The notes: a model not told the origin generated them from the letters alone. DNA of 64,000 nt from Coffea arabica (GCF_036785885.1 NC_092326.1:42184287-42248286); one strand, 5' to 3'; counted from the first letter of the stretch, positions 1-13,042 are shown. Made by a program: numbers and translations.

Positions 1-565
1 AGAAAATAAAAAAGGAGGGCCCAAAATGAGACTTAAAAAGTGCGACGATTTTGACCCAAAATAATAGTCTAAGAAGGGTTTTTAACGAAAAATAAGAGTC
101 GTCCCTTGATATCGAGCTTAGAAAACAATTGAGTTCGAAGAGATTGATATCATTTGGAATAGGTTGGAGATTTATTTATAATTTTCGCAATCTGGTATAT
201 ATGTAAATCTTTCAAATCTGTTGTTTCTATGATACATTCTATGATTATTTTTTTGTCATTAGTGCAGATTTATGAATGAAATGATATTTTTTTATTCAAA
301 GAAAAAAAAAAGAAAAAGATCAATGATGATTATAGGACTTACCATTATTCAAGCGACTGAGGTAAGGTACTCAGATGATCTTTTAGTAAAACTAGAAATA
401 AAAATGAAGTAAAAATAAAAGGTAAAATTTTGGTGTCTACGCTCCGAGACAAAATTCTAGGGATAAAAACCAAATAAGATGCTTAGATGGGATGACAATA
501 AAGAGTAAAGAATAACAGAGCGTAACATACTCAACCGCCGTTATTCCAGATCCCAAAAGATCTCC
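1..565. other. Gene-free 5' edge; upstream region of the DUF1068 gene
   Basis: No coding exon is visible. The sequence is AT-rich with A-tracts near 300-312. It should contain the promoter and 5'-UTR of the gene that starts at 566. I see no convincing TATA box or transposon end. Confidence 0.5.
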
Positions 566-2123
566 ATGCAAAGACATATAGGCAAAAGGAACAAACTAAC
601 GAGTATAACTCCAGAAACACAGATGAATCTACAGCACAAACAACAGGGAACATGCAGTCCCAAGATGATGAGGTTAGCTACAGGGCTGATGGGTATGTGC
701 CTTGCCGGTTACATAGCTGTCCCGCCAATTTATTGGCACCTCTCCGAGACACTGACTTCCGTAGGCCACTTTTCTTGTCCCCCTTGCGACTGCGATTGCC
801 CTGATCAACCCCTTTTCTCCAGCTCACAAGGTAGACAAAAATGTACAGCATGTTACCAATTATCCCTCAATGATGATGGTTGTTTATCTTATAAATATGT
901 GAAAATCCAACAGTTATTTCGCCATTGGACAGTGAATTTTTTTAACCTCAGGGTATGATGAACGTAAATGCCATTTTTATTTGGTCATCTGGAAATAATT
1001 TTTGGTACTATCACGTGCAATGGAATTTTTATTCTGGGTTCATCCTAGAGTATAGTCGGATGAAACCATTAAAAATTTGTTGAAATAATTTGGTTTACAG
1101 TCGTCGGCCATGTGTGGAAATAATTTGTTGAACATACGTGTCTGATTAATTTGCTAGAGGCATTGCAGTATTTATAGCGATGAGCAGATCTAAACGTACG
1201 TGGTTTCGTTGTTTACCATGCAGGGTTGAACTTCAGTTTCTTTACAGGTTAGTTCTTCAATTCCCCTATGAAGTATCATGAACGCAGTCTAGGATAATAT
1301 TTCTGGCGCCATGAATGATTGAAGTCTACTTTAAAAGATGCAAGCTCTCAATTTGCTGCGAGACCATTATTGACCTAGGATTCTTTTTTGATCGAAGAAG
1401 ATGCACTGTCATTAAAATTTTATCATTATATATTCTTGGTGTAAGATGGCCTCCTTTGTTCTTCTTGATTGGAGATAATTCAACGAATCAGAGGACTTAA
1501 ATACCAGTCTGTTCCTTGCAACATCATACAGCAGAATCACCGGCTGAATTAGCTGATATCAACTTGGTGCTTTCAACAGTAATTAAAATCCATTTCCTTT
1601 GAGGCCGCGCCTCGGAACTTCGCATGTTCTGCAGCAATGCTAGGAAAGAAGGCTTTGACATTCCCTTGCATAGTTGATTAAGTGCGTCTTTAAAGAACTT
1701 TCCTTCGGGGGAAGAAAATCAGTTTACACAGGAACAGGACATTTTAGGGTGCCCCTTTGCTGATTAACATGATGGTTTTCTATTCTTACTAATAGCTGAT
1801 TATTTCCCCACTCAGATTGCATGAAACATGATCCCGAAATGAGTGAAGAGACGGAGAAGAGTTATGTGGATTCGTTGTCTGACGAGTTGAAGCAGAGGGA
1901 AGCTGTAGCTCTGGAAAATCAGTACCGCGCCGACATGGCACTGCTGGAGGCTAAAAAAGTAACGTCACAGTATCAGAAGGAAGCAGAAAAGTGCAATTCC
2001 GGGATGGAAACTTGTGAGGAGGCCAGGGAGAAGGCAGAAGCAGCTTTGGAAGTGCAAAAAGAGCTCAGTGAAATGTGGGAGATGCGGGCTAGGCAAAGAG
2101 GATGGAAGGAAGCCACCATCTGA
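566..2123 (+). CDS. DUF1068 family (NKS1-like) membrane/coiled-coil protein, two exons
   Basis: Exons 566-830 and 1816-2123 join in phase (G|AT makes Asp), giving 190 aa. The donor is CAAG|GTAGAC and the acceptor is CTCAG|ATTGC. Residues 34-55 form a hydrophobic signal-anchor, followed by the family hallmark GYIAVPPIYWHLSE. A Cys-rich CPPCDCDC segment comes next. The C-terminal half is charged and helical, probably coiled coil, with the conserved LEAKKVTSQYQKEAEKCNSG and METCEEAREKAEAALE blocks and an ARQRGW ending. In Arabidopsis the relative NKS1 (AT4G30996) is a Golgi-associated protein involved in salt tolerance and cell-wall secretion; the role here is inferred from that. The start is uncertain: Met1 gives 33 residues ahead of the usual family start, and Met20 or Met34/35 are possible. 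A segment of about eight residues usual between the Cys-rich part and the DC motif is absent in this model. Confidence 0.85.
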
Positions 2124-3512
2124 TCATATCATCTTAGGCTCATTGTGGAGTCATGGTGCAAAGCTTATAGCAATGCCCCGATTGAGTTGGGAACTGTGAT
2201 CCTACTAAATTTAAGTTAATCAAATGTCAGAGCTTCAATTTGATCCCCCAGATTATCAAATCACAAAGCCTTCTTCATTTGCAACACCACTTCTTTCCTT
2301 TTTTTTTTTCCCCCCAAAAGCAGGAATGATGGATTGCAGAAGTTGGATGCAGGAGTAAAGGATTGTGTGTATATATATGGTTATAAAACTCATTAGCCAA
2401 CAAATTACAAGTATAAATTGCACCTTTGAACTTTCCAAGTTCTTTACAACCTGAATGAGTATAAGAATGGTCATAATTGGGTGATTCTGTTTCGAACAAG
2501 TCATAATTGGGTGATAATTGGGTGATAGATATAGTTAAGTCAACCTATCAAAATAAACGGATCATAAATGAATATGACCTTGAATGGATAGGAATTACCT
2601 GTTTACCTACTTATGACCTATTTAAAATTTTACTTACAATTTTTTCGTTCGACAAGAAATGATAATATTTTATTACGGTAAGAAAAAATCAAAGACATAT
2701 AGTATCAAGGTTAGTAAATAAATCCTTTTATCCAATAAAAAGCAAAAAAAAAAATCAATGAAAATTGTACATACTAAAAATAATGATCATGGTGAGCTTC
2801 AAATGATGGCAGACTATAAGAGTTGAAATATTAAAGTATAGCAAGAGAAATCAATTAACACAATAGTTGAAGAGTTTATTTGAATTTTAGAAGCGGAGGA
2901 GAGAAAGAGAAGGCAAAAATAAAAGAAAAATCAAAGAAAACAAATATAATAGTAAACATGATGGATAAACTTTGATGAAAAATAGTTATTGAATTGATGA
3001 AAAATCTAAAATTTTCCACCTAACACCCACTAATAAATGAGTTTGAATTTACAATTAGTTTTAAAATAAAATGGGTCCACACTGGTGATCCAAGTCAAGC
3101 TATCATCTAACACCCACTAATTAAATAAACCTACTTGAACCACTCATTTAGACCTAAACAAGATTCATTACACACCCAAACCCGTTCATTCGTGGACGAA
3201 TTGGAGTGGGTCTCCTTAAAACAACTCTAATGTCTACATATGCTTTGGGCAATTCATGCGCATGTCAGTATGGACATACAGCTAAGTATGTAATTGGGCT
3301 TTGTATCAACAACGATCTACAGGCAGCCCCTAAATATCAGTATCAACTACCAAAAAACATCTCTGCTTGCTATATATTTTTATCTGTATGTATGATATCT
3401 ATCAATCTTTGTATATCCTCGCTGGGTAGCATCAGCATTTTACATAAGATAGCAACTAGCTGGATGGTTTGGTGAGGTTGAGACGCCTGAGATGTTAGTA
3501 ACAGGAGTACAA
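2124..3512. other. Gene-free interval between convergent genes
   Basis: This lies between the 3' ends of the DUF1068 gene (plus) and the GT14 gene (minus), so both 3'-UTRs should be here. Short direct repeats of a CATAATTGGGTGAT type sit at about 2470-2525. The stretch 2540-3200 looks like old repeat sequence, but I could not define its ends. Confidence 0.5.
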
Positions 3513-5015
3513 TTAACTCAGAGCGAAGTGTCCGGCAATGAAGGGGGTACCAGATTGGCCAACCACCCCTTCACTTAAAAGGCGCATGGCAGCTCCTTGA
3601 GAGAACTTCCTGGCAAATAGAAAGCAAGGAACCAGTGTACCATTATTGCTGCACCACTCTGTCCTAAATTCTGTGTCGTAGTATACGTGGTTAATACCCT
3701 GTAAACATCCATAGGAGAAGAGTCAGCTCTCCACTCAAAAACAGGGACTTGATATGGATGTCTTAAAGAGTGATTGAAGGATGAAACAGTTCAGTGATGA
3801 GTACGCGTCATGTAAACTGTCTATCAGTAGTTTAAACATTCATTTAACCATAAGCTTAAATGTCAAGCACCCCATCAGAAGCAGAAAGGCCGCAAGATTA
3901 AACCTTTATTCTTCGGATTTGTTGAGGTCCAGCATCTGCATGTCTAAATGTTATAGGGTGCCAGCCCTTCGTTTCCATGTTGCTCATAGATTGGTTCCAC
4001 AAAGTATAAGTCACCGGCCTTTGTTCAATTTCATCTTCAAGATCATTCATCTGCCCAGAATAAGAAGGTGATTGCCAATAAACTATAGGAAACCAAAGCA
4101 TCAGGAGCAAACATTTTAAAACCAAAGAAACAAATCTTGACAAAGAAAGGGAGCGGACAACCAAGAATGTAGTAATACTGTACGGAAACAAAAACAATAA
4201 ATGTGAAAGAGAATAGATTGAAGAGCAATCATAACTTACAGCAAGTAACGTCGGCACGTAATGTTCATCGGGGATACAGTTGTGCTGCTTCTGAAGCTTC
4301 TGTAATGGTTATTGCGAAACGTTAATGAAATAGGTTAGAAACATAGACACAAATGCTGGCAAACAAGCAGCTAGGCCTGTTTTTCAGACCCAAATTCCAA
4401 AATGAACTGGAAGCACTTCTCCATTTTAGAGCAGGCTATTACAAAAATTCTTTAACTTACAAGGTTCAGCTTTCCCTTACTGGCATCCACCATAGGACGT
4501 CTCTGAACAAATCATAGGAAAATCACAGTGAGCTAGCATGTAATTGGAATCCCTTAAAATTAGAATATTACACCAATTTTGCAAAAAAAATTTATGTAAA
4601 AGACACTGTAGCTCAAGCACTTGTAATTTGAAGTCAGAAGCTTATTTTTTAAAGAAAAAAAAAAAAGGTAATTGAAATCTGGAGAAGATAAAATAAAGTG
4701 GTTTCTCTCTCACATACCTTGCAGAACTTTTGAAAGGTTGGAAAGATGACTTGATCATCTACAATAACTTCTGCATGCTTCCGGATCACAGTAATCCACT
4801 GCAATTATCCATCACGTTAATTAGTTCTACTTGCAAACCATTTGACCCAAGTACTCAATCATGAAAAGAAAGCTATCAGCTAGTACTGCCAGATTACCCT
4901 TGAAAATGAAGTATTCTTTCCAAGTATCAACCCTTTAATTCTTTAAGAGAAATCATTCTCATCTTTTATATGACTTTTCAATTTTTTTTCCCGCAGAGGG
5001 AATTGGCTTCTTCAT

Positions 5016-5046
<31 letters not shown>

Positions 5047-8000
5047 ACAAATTAGCAAAAACGTTTCATATGAACACAGCCACACACAGAAAAAGTCTAT
5101 ATCTAAAATTAGCAATTAGTACAACAACAGTTTCCTAGCTCCACAGATTGAAGGAACCAGTAGATGTCACCCAGCATATTCGTGTATTTCTATAGAAGCC
5201 ACCTTAGAAGACGGGTCCGTTTTGCAGTGGCAAATTTGGCAATCAAGAACATAAATGCCACCTTATTATCATAATTCAATACATAAATGAAACAACTGAC
5301 TATTATGAAGTAGATAAACCGTTATCCTAAATCAATCAGACTACCTTACTTGAAAAACAAGAATGAAGCAGCCATAATTTGCTTCTCCTAATCATCCAAA
5401 AAACACGGAAAATAGTACACAATTAACATACTAATGGAAATCGTGTCAAAGATAGAAAAACATAAAATCAGGATTGAAGGGAATTACCTGTGATCCTTTC
5501 CGCCATTTGTTCTTAGGTATAACCGGTGCCATCTTCTGATTATAGCGTCCTTCCTTGTTATCAAGAAAACTGCAAGATGGAAGAGAAACTCAGGAAGTTC
5601 TGTTATGTGGCAGACAGCCTAAAAGATTTGACAAGGCTCATGTGATTTAGAAAACCCAAGAGTCAATCTGCAATCACACAGCATTTATCCTAGCAGATCA
5701 AGTATATCCACTTACCTGTCCACGAAACTCCTTGGAGAAGCCATAAGATAGTTGTAGATATAGCTGAAGTTGTACAATGGAACACAACTGCAAAACGAAA
5801 ATGGTAGATTCAGTCAGAAGCAACAGGAGAAGGGCTGTATTCAAAGAGAGTAAAAACCTCTAGTCATCAATAATAAAACACCCAGCTCAATCACTCTGTG
5901 ACATCCAAGTTACCTATACCCAATGTCTCTAGGAGGAATTTTATGAATTAGCAAGTAAAAATAATTTAAACAAAAATTAAATGAGCTAAAAGGTGCTGCT
6001 GATAAATATGACAGAGAGAATCAACTGACTTGATAAGCTAAAAAGGTCGGGGTGTTTTTTGTAAAACTTTGCTGTAGCAGAGTTTTTAGAATATATTTTG
6101 GAATATTTTTAGAAAATATTTTGGGATATTTAAGAGTAGAAGAGTTTCTAGAATATATTTTGAGATACTTTTTAAAAATTTTTGTTGTATTTGAAAAACT
6201 AGTTTTTGAAAAACACCCCAAAAACAGGGGATCCAAACACAGTTACTGTTTTTCCATGTATCAGTCCCACTTTTTGCATTGTGATTTATGCATCTAAGAA
6301 GAACATTCCTGCTAACTTGTACATATAAAGGATTGACCACCCCATGTAGGTCAAAAATCCAAGTACACAATATAGCCATCACAAACTACATAAGAACCCC
6401 AAAACTTCATCATACAGAGTCTCAAGAATTACTAAACAGAGGCTAATTTGAAGGCAAAACAGAAGAACCTTTCTGATAAGAGAACAAATCTCTGGTTAGC
6501 TGGATCTTCCAGAGCTGCTCCAAGTAGCAACCTCTCAGCTTCAATCATGCTAGATTCTCCCCATGCTACCTACACCATCATCTTTCATGTCAATCAGTGG
6601 AAAAGACAGAACTTACTTAGACAATTTATTTAAACAGAAAAGAAGATGGGAAAATATAATTTAAATTCCAAATTAAGTCCTCCATTTTTCTTCTGCCATG
6701 AATGCTTATCAAAACATTGCAACCCACACTTAGGTATTTGAACATCCAATGTGCAACATGTTCACAGTGACATGCAGGAGAAATCAAAGAGAACAAAAGC
6801 CAGTCTGCCTGGGTAATCCATTTGTTTATGACCATATAACGCTCTTCCTTTTTTGACTAAAATGTTGTTGTCTATTCTCTGACTTTTCTCCTAAGGACTC
6901 ATTTTTTTGTGGGTAATGTATGTATATTATTCGGTCATCCCTGTCATAATAGTAAAATATCCATAGAAAAGATGAACCAAGTTTAGATGTTCGTTTACTG
7001 ACAATCAGATAAACCTGCTGTCCTGACTATCAAAAGAAGTCCTTTTTCCTTCAGATGTCTTTTCATTTTTATATTGGTTCATGCAAAATATACCGGCATC
7101 TATCATCCCTCACATTTGCTGCTCTCTGATCAAATTAAGCGCAGACTAATACCCTGCCATCCAAGCAACTAAATGGTGAGCTAGTGAATACAATTCTATT
7201 TACCTTAATGCTATTCTTTAACTGACGATTATAAAAGAAAGATGACTTCGTAGTTGATTCATCAAACACAAACCCAGGTTCCGCATGTATATACACCGAA
7301 AAATTTCCCACATCAGCATTCTGCAAATAAGAGGAAAAAATTAAATTAAAAAAATAAATGCCAAGCTGTAAATTCGGCAGCTAGGCATAAAACACTTAGT
7401 TAAACCATGCTCCTCCATTCTTTTGAATAAATAAACGAAAAGATATTTGTTAATAACCCAAAAAAAAGGACAATTTAAGAACCAAGTAGCGTAGCCAATA
7501 GCACAAACGCCAGAACTCACAAGTTCCCAACTTCCAGTCATTTTCAACGGAACCAGCCGGAGAAAATTTAACCAGACGGGGAAAAAAACTGAATCTTTAC
7601 TTCAATTGTCATTAATTGCACAAAATGAATCGAAGAAATCAGCAATTGTAAAATAAAATTTTCAAAGAGAAAAAAGAAACGGCTACGTTTTGAAGAATTT
7701 TGTCATCATCTCAAAAGAATACTAGTTGAAAAGAGTAATAAATAAGGAAAAAAGAAAATGATATAAAGTACTAATAGCACTTGCGACAAGGAAGATTGAT
7801 TTACCTCGAAAAAGCTTCCCCAAAGAAAATCCAGCGGTAAATTTCTCCGAGCAAGAAATAAAAACGCAATCTTGGCATTGCCTTCAAACTCATAACTGCT
7901 CATAAATCTCGACCGATGACGAACAAAGGAAGTGGGGGGCGACAAACCCGGCTCCGAGTCGGAGTAAGACAGAGAATATTGCAGTCTGAGAAAAGCCATT

Positions 8001-8119
8001 AAACAAAGAATAATGCACACTCCAATCACCAGTTTCCAGCTTAACCGCAGCATGTACCTCACCGGTATCCCCGGCGCCGCCGTTGCTCCTCCGCCACCTG
8101 CCACCGCCTTCTTCATCAT
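3513..8119 (-). CDS. Core-2/I-branching beta-1,6-N-acetylglucosaminyltransferase family protein (GT14)
   Basis: Ten exons in transcript order: 8119-7805, 7320-7204, 6569-6469, 5787-5716, 5569-5488, 4798-4718, 4502-4461, 4299-4240, 4050-3904 and 3698-3513. All borders are GT-AG and in phase, and the total is 400 aa, normal for plant GT14/DUF266 proteins. A short cytosolic tail is followed by one membrane segment at about residues 29-45, so this should be a type II Golgi membrane protein. Landmarks of the Branch domain are AFLFLARRNLPLDFLW (85-100), VYIHAEPGFVFDES (114-127), SCVPLYNFSY (from 178), KGWHPITFRHAD (about 318-330), EWCSNNGTLVPCFLF (353 onward) and the C-terminal AGHFALS. The family probably transfers sugars onto cell-wall polysaccharides or arabinogalactan proteins. 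The substrate of this plant clade is not settled, so the enzyme name is a family name only. Confidence 0.95.
5015..5041. repeat. (GA)n microsatellite in an intron
   Basis: About 13 uninterrupted GA units lie in the intron between exons 5 and 6 of the GT14 gene. It may vary in length between individuals. Confidence 0.9.
6049..6219. mobile_element. MITE-like inverted repeat inside a GT14 intron
   Basis: The left end GGGGTGTTTTTTGTAAAA faces a right end whose reverse complement reads GGGGTGTTTTTCAAAAAC. The interior is AT-rich and also partly self-complementary, with TAGAATATATTTT repeated at about 6088 and 6149. It lies in the intron between exons 3 and 4. Target-site duplications are not clear, and the right end may extend to about 6240. 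Confidence 0.55.
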
Positions 8120-8490
8120 ACGTCCTCCTCAATATTTCAAAAAAATTTCTCATCAATTTTGAATCATTTAACAACGGAAGACGTGAAAAAGGTTGAAAAA
8201 TTGTAGAAAGTCTTCAGGTTCAGATGTGGCGTGTGCTTTGCTGGTTGGTTGCTGCCTCTTTTCTTTTTTTCTTTTTCTGGTTATGACATGCGGAATGGCG
8301 GAAAGCATACAGCTGGTGAGGGAGAGAAGAGATGCCGACTCCGAAACGGAACGCTGTCGTTTGGTGGATTTCGTGAACTCTATAGCTTGTTCTGAATCTG
8401 ACAATCGAAAGTTCAAATGTGCACTCAGTCATTACTGGTGGTATTTAAATCAGGGGATGGCTGCGGAACCACCGCAACATGGTCAGTTTT
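8120..8490. other. Upstream region of the GT14 gene
   Basis: This is the 5'-UTR and promoter side of the minus-strand GT14 gene, limited upstream by a transposon starting at 8491. Open frames on both strands here have no recognisable domain. A CT-rich run at 8250-8280 would be AG-rich in the transcript direction. Confidence 0.4.
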
Positions 8491-9320
8491 GGGTTAATTA
8501 CACTTTGCCCGCCTGAACTTGGGGGTGAGTAACACTTCACCCCTTTGTACTTAGGAAATATACACTTTACCCCCGTACTAACATCTTGAGGGTTCTGAAT
8601 GACATCATCAATTTTCATTCCAAAACTAACCCCAACTCAATTTTTTCACGTGGAGCACAATCTGTAATACACTACTATTCCAACCATCACTTTCTCAATT
8701 ATTGCTCAATATTCTCTACAAATTTGGCTATAAAAGAGCAACCAAAAGAAGCACGCCATTCAATCATTGTACAATTTGATAAACATCTAAGAATCCAAAC
8801 AAAATACGCAAATTAGAAAAGCAACTGGATAGCATGAGATCCATAAAAAGCCTCATGCTTATCTCATATTTCATCACTATGCTCAATCAAGAAGGGAAAT
8901 ATTTCAAGAGATAAAGATCTACATCCATCTTGAATCTTTTTGATGTTTCATCCATTAAAGGCCATCAATTATAATTTTACGAGATGAATCGTGATATGCC
9001 CAAGATAGGAAGGAGTAGTAGTTTTGGAAGAGTTTTAGAAGTTTTTAAGTTGTTGCCGACGACATTTAAGATTATCTAGTCTTTTTTGTTTTCTTTTTTA
9101 ACGTTACATGAGGCTTTGTTATTTAGGCACCAATATTCCGACCCAATGGACAAAGTTATCCATACAAACAATATATGTGGGCATTAATGTCACTTTTTAC
9201 TAAATTTTTGTATGAAATTCTAAAATTTGATGTCAGTAGGGGGTAAACTTTATATATTTTAAGTTCAGGGGTAAAGTGTTACTTACCATCAAGTTTAGGG
9301 GGGTAAAGTGTAATTAACCC
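8491..9320. mobile_element. Non-autonomous TIR transposon (about 830 bp)
   Basis: Long terminal inverted repeats of about 82-85 bp occupy 8491-8575 and 9239-9320. Both begin GGGTTAATTACACTTT when read inward. The flanks are TCAGTTTT on the left and TTAGTTTT on the right, an 8-bp duplication with one mismatch, which suggests a hAT-like family. The interior has no coding capacity. Confidence 0.8.
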
Positions 9321-10215
9321 TTAGTTTTATTTTGGTCCTCTAAAAATCGCTCAAAAACTCAATTTGTTCTCTCAAACTGAAAAGGTCTCAATTTGGTTCA
9401 TCAAAGGTGCAAATGGTCTCAATTTGATCCCTTAAATTGACAAAGAATCTTAGGCATTTGGATTCGTAATAGTATATCAACTATTAAAATATATTTTAAA
9501 TATTAGAATAATTGGTAATTTAAAGATTCAAGTACATTCTAAATAATATAAACATCTAGAGGGATTTGAGAAAATTTCAAATTTTTCATCAAATCCCTCG
9601 ATTATGTTAATGGTCCAACTCGTGGAAATCGTTCCAATTTGGTCCTACAAAATTGTTATGATGATGGATCGATAAGTAGAGAAGAACAGAAAAAAAAAAA
9701 AAGAAAAACTAAGGAGGATTTATTCAACACTCTATTAAAAGTTTTTCCGATTTTAGAGGTTTTAATGATTAATGTCTTTTTACACTCAACTAAGGTTTTG
9801 TGCACTTATTTCTTTTTTACCGTTGATGAAGCCTATGAATTGCTCTTATTCACATCAAAATAACATGAAAAAAATTGCACCTTTATCATCCACAAATTAT
9901 GGTGTGGATGCTTATCAGACTTGTAAAACAAACTTTGAATTTTGTATATTTTTTTTATAATCAATGAATATTTAATGCCTTCACTAAAATATGGTTGGAA
10001 TATCAATGTAGAACATCCTTCTGAGTTTGGAGGAACAAATTGAGATTTTTAACTTTGATGGATCAAATTAAAATTTCATACTACTTTGAAGGGCTAAATT
10101 GATATTTTCTCTATTTGAGGGACCAAATAGATGTAGGGAACCAAATTGAGACCTTTTTAGTTTGAAGGACCGGATTGGCATTTTGATTCACGTTGGAGGA
10201 CCAAAATGAAATTAA
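9321..10215. mobile_element. Second TIR element with subterminal repeats
   Basis: The left end TTAGTTTTATTTTGGTCCTC faces a right end whose reverse complement is TTAATTTCATTTTGGTCCTC. Similarity continues for about 80 bp into motifs such as AAAAGGTCTCAATTTGGTTC, which recur as subterminal repeats. The interior is AT-rich without a gene. It abuts the element at 8491-9320, and the outer limits are accurate to a few bases only. Confidence 0.7.
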
Positions 10216-11858
10216 CATACCTCAATATCGATAGTAGTTATTATTCTATTAATTGTTACGGATACTATATTGCAACTGAAGAGAGAGGGGTGGACCATTT
10301 GTCATTAACATTTAGCCATTATTTGGCAAAAATTATTTGCTTGCATTATAAATACAATTTTTAACATATCTTTTTATCTTTTCAATCATTTTTTTATCTC
10401 ACATACACCACATTACAAAGAGCGCTACACTAAGTATTTCAAATAATATTTTAAATAATCTCCTATCCAAACACTACAAGTAGTAATGCATTTTGTACTG
10501 TGGGTATAGTTAAATAGTAATAGGGAACGTACCATAGGATTTTTTTTTCTTTCTATAAATTGTCTATTTGCCATGATCAAACAGGTTGTTTATTGGTAAT
10601 TTGTTACTTGATTAATGGAAATGATTTACCAAAATTGGAAATTGTACATATTGATTTAGATGTATGGGTGATCAAGGGGCCATGCCAACTTCCAAAATAG
10701 GAATAAAGCTCACTTTACCAGCTGTAACTTGTGCATAAAACCAAAAAAAAAAAGTTTCATTATGAAAAAAGAAGCTTTGTTTTCAAATTTTCACTCATAT
10801 ATTTCAATATGCCATCACTAATTATTTCTTTTTTGTTTTTAAGAAAGAATTAGTATGATTTATGAGTTTAAATGTTTTTTTTAAAAAAAATCAATTACTT
10901 GTTTGTTGGCAGTTGGCACCCTATATGTTTATTAGCATTTGGAAAAGAAAGACACTAATATCGATTGGACTATTCTCTATTTGGAAAAGCACGACAGTAG
11001 TTGATTTCATTGTAATGTACCTCAAAGGCTAAGGACAGCAACGATGATGAAACAAAAGAAAGCATAACAAGTTATGAAGAATCCAAGAGTCCAAACCAAT
11101 GCTAATCAGTTGATTTCTTTGCTACTATGTTCTGTTTAATGCATCATTGTTACTTCATTGGTAAGATGCTTCGCCGATGACTAAATAGGTTACGATTTGA
11201 ATCATCAAAATATGGGTAAGTGAAAAATATCTAATAATCCTCCCTTGAAAAGAGAGCCCAAAAAAAAAAGATCGTTAGAACGCGTAATTTACCAGATGTT
11301 TATTCTTGGTATTGGGTCTCCTAACTCCAACCATTAACTGAGTGTTCTGGTCGTGATGCAAAATTGTTTTTAAAAAAAAAAAAAAAACCATTGAAAGTAG
11401 AGAAATGTCATAGGCGCAATAATTAAACGAGACATTGCACCAGCAAGAACGTGAGACTTGAAGAAGGCGTCAAAATGATAGTACATAAAAGTTTAAAGAA
11501 AGAAAGAATAATGGGCATTCCAAGCCAAGGCAAAGCACCGGTTTCGTTTTGAAGGGAATTGACCAAAAAAAAAAAAAAAAATTTGTGTGATTTGTGTTCT
11601 TCTGGTGTGTTTTCTACCTAATTTGCCAATCTTCCCTTCCTTATGGACCTTTTACCTAATTCCCCAATCGTCCCTCCATGTCAACTCCCCACATGTTGCG
11701 TTACACCTACATCAATCGCCACATGGTTTGACCGACTAATCTTTTCAAATACTTCACACCTGTGCAAGCAAGGGGCAGGACGTGGCGCCAACTGATTACA
11801 CCTTTCTCTCCGTTGCACTGAAAATCTTGACAAAAGAACAATATACTAGTCATATATG
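10216..11858. other. Gene-free, AT-rich interval
   Basis: There is no coding exon or RNA gene that I can support. Several A-tracts occur, as at 10741-10752, 11371-11386 and 11565-11581. No clear transposon ends were found. Confidence 0.4.
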
Positions 11859-13042
11859 GGGATAATTGCAGAAACCTCTCCTAAGGTTTCTGACACTAGC
11901 ACTTATCTCCCCTGTGGTTTAATAAATAGCATTGACCTGCCTTGAACTTATTGATTCTTTGCATATGCAGCTCAGGCTAGAAAAAGTGCCATTAAATTAT
12001 TATTTTAAGGAGTGAAATGAAAATTTTGTTCCGTATTTGCTAACGAAAGATTGTGAAAATTTACCTTTATACCCTAATTATTTGGAGAAACCTAATGAAC
12101 AAATTTTGCAAAAGAAACCTTATTTCTTATCAACAAATTAAGTAACTAATTAAACCACCTGTAAGTGTTACTTTCACATTTTAATTTATGTTAAATACAA
12201 AACCTACTACTTTCCTTTCCCTAAAAATATTTTTGAATTATACTGAAAAATATTCATGTATTTAACATAAATTAAATGATTCAGAGTAAAATATCCATAA
12301 ATAGCTAGTACTTTGTTCATGTAATGAGGAAACTCGTAAAGAGCTGATATGTTATGGGTAATTTCTTTTTTTACTTTCACATATTTAATTTATGTTAAAT
12401 ACAAAACCAATCAGTTTTCCTTTCGTAAAAATATTAGTGCAACACTTTTTCAATTTTAGTTACAAACATTTATGTATTTAACATAAATTAAATGATTCAA
12501 AATAAAATGCCCATAAAAAGCTGATACTTTATTCATGTAATGGAAGAAAGCCATAAAGAATTAATACTTTATGGGCCAATTCTTTTTTTTAAAATATTTA
12601 ATTTATATTAAATAGATAATCTACCGGTTTTCTTTTTGTAAGAATATTACTGTAACATTTTTTGAATTTTACTTACAAACATTGATGTATTTATTACAAA
12701 TTAAATGATTGAGAATAAAATGCCCCTAAAGAATTGGTACTTTAAATAGCTAATGTCTATTTGTCCATAAACTATACCCCTTAGAGTTTATTATTTGTTA
12801 ATTGATTTGTAGTGCTTTGTCATTCCTGTACTAATACTCTACTTGGCATGTAGTACAAAAGACAAATCTGGCACAAATTTCTCATCTCATTCCCTAAAAC
12901 AATATTTTAATGACACTTGTTCTAGTCTGAACCGAATATGCAAAGAATCAGTAAGTTCAAGGGAGGTCAGTACTATTTCTAAACCACAGGGAAGGTGAGT
13001 GCTAGTGTCAGAAACCTCAAGGGAGGTTTCTGCAATTTTCCC
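11859..13042. mobile_element. MULE-type MITE (1184 bp) with about 110-bp inverted repeats
   Basis: The ends read GGGATAATTGCAGAAACCTC at 11859 and, reverse-complemented from 13042, GGGAAAATTGCAGAAACCTC. Similarity continues through TTTCTGACACTAGCACT and GATTCTTTGCATAT for more than 100 bp. The flanking 9-mers TCATATATG and TAATATATA match at 7 of 9 positions, fitting an old 9-bp duplication of the Mutator type. A relative with the same GGGATAATT end and nearly the same length lies at 40259-41431. Confidence 0.8.
12177..12770. repeat. Three degenerate tandem units of about 200 bp inside the MITE
   Basis: Each unit holds an imperfect palindrome: an arm like TTTAATTTATGTTAAATACA and, about 90 bp later, its complement TGTATTTAACATAAATTAAA. 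This is followed by a TGATTCAGAGTAAAAT-like stretch and CTGATACTTT. The units start near 12177, 12380 and 12595. Confidence 0.7.

Noticed and set aside
8193-8516. 107-codon plus-strand frame upstream of the GT14 gene
   Set aside because: It overlaps the GT14 5' region in antisense, runs into the transposon at 8491, and shows no known domain.
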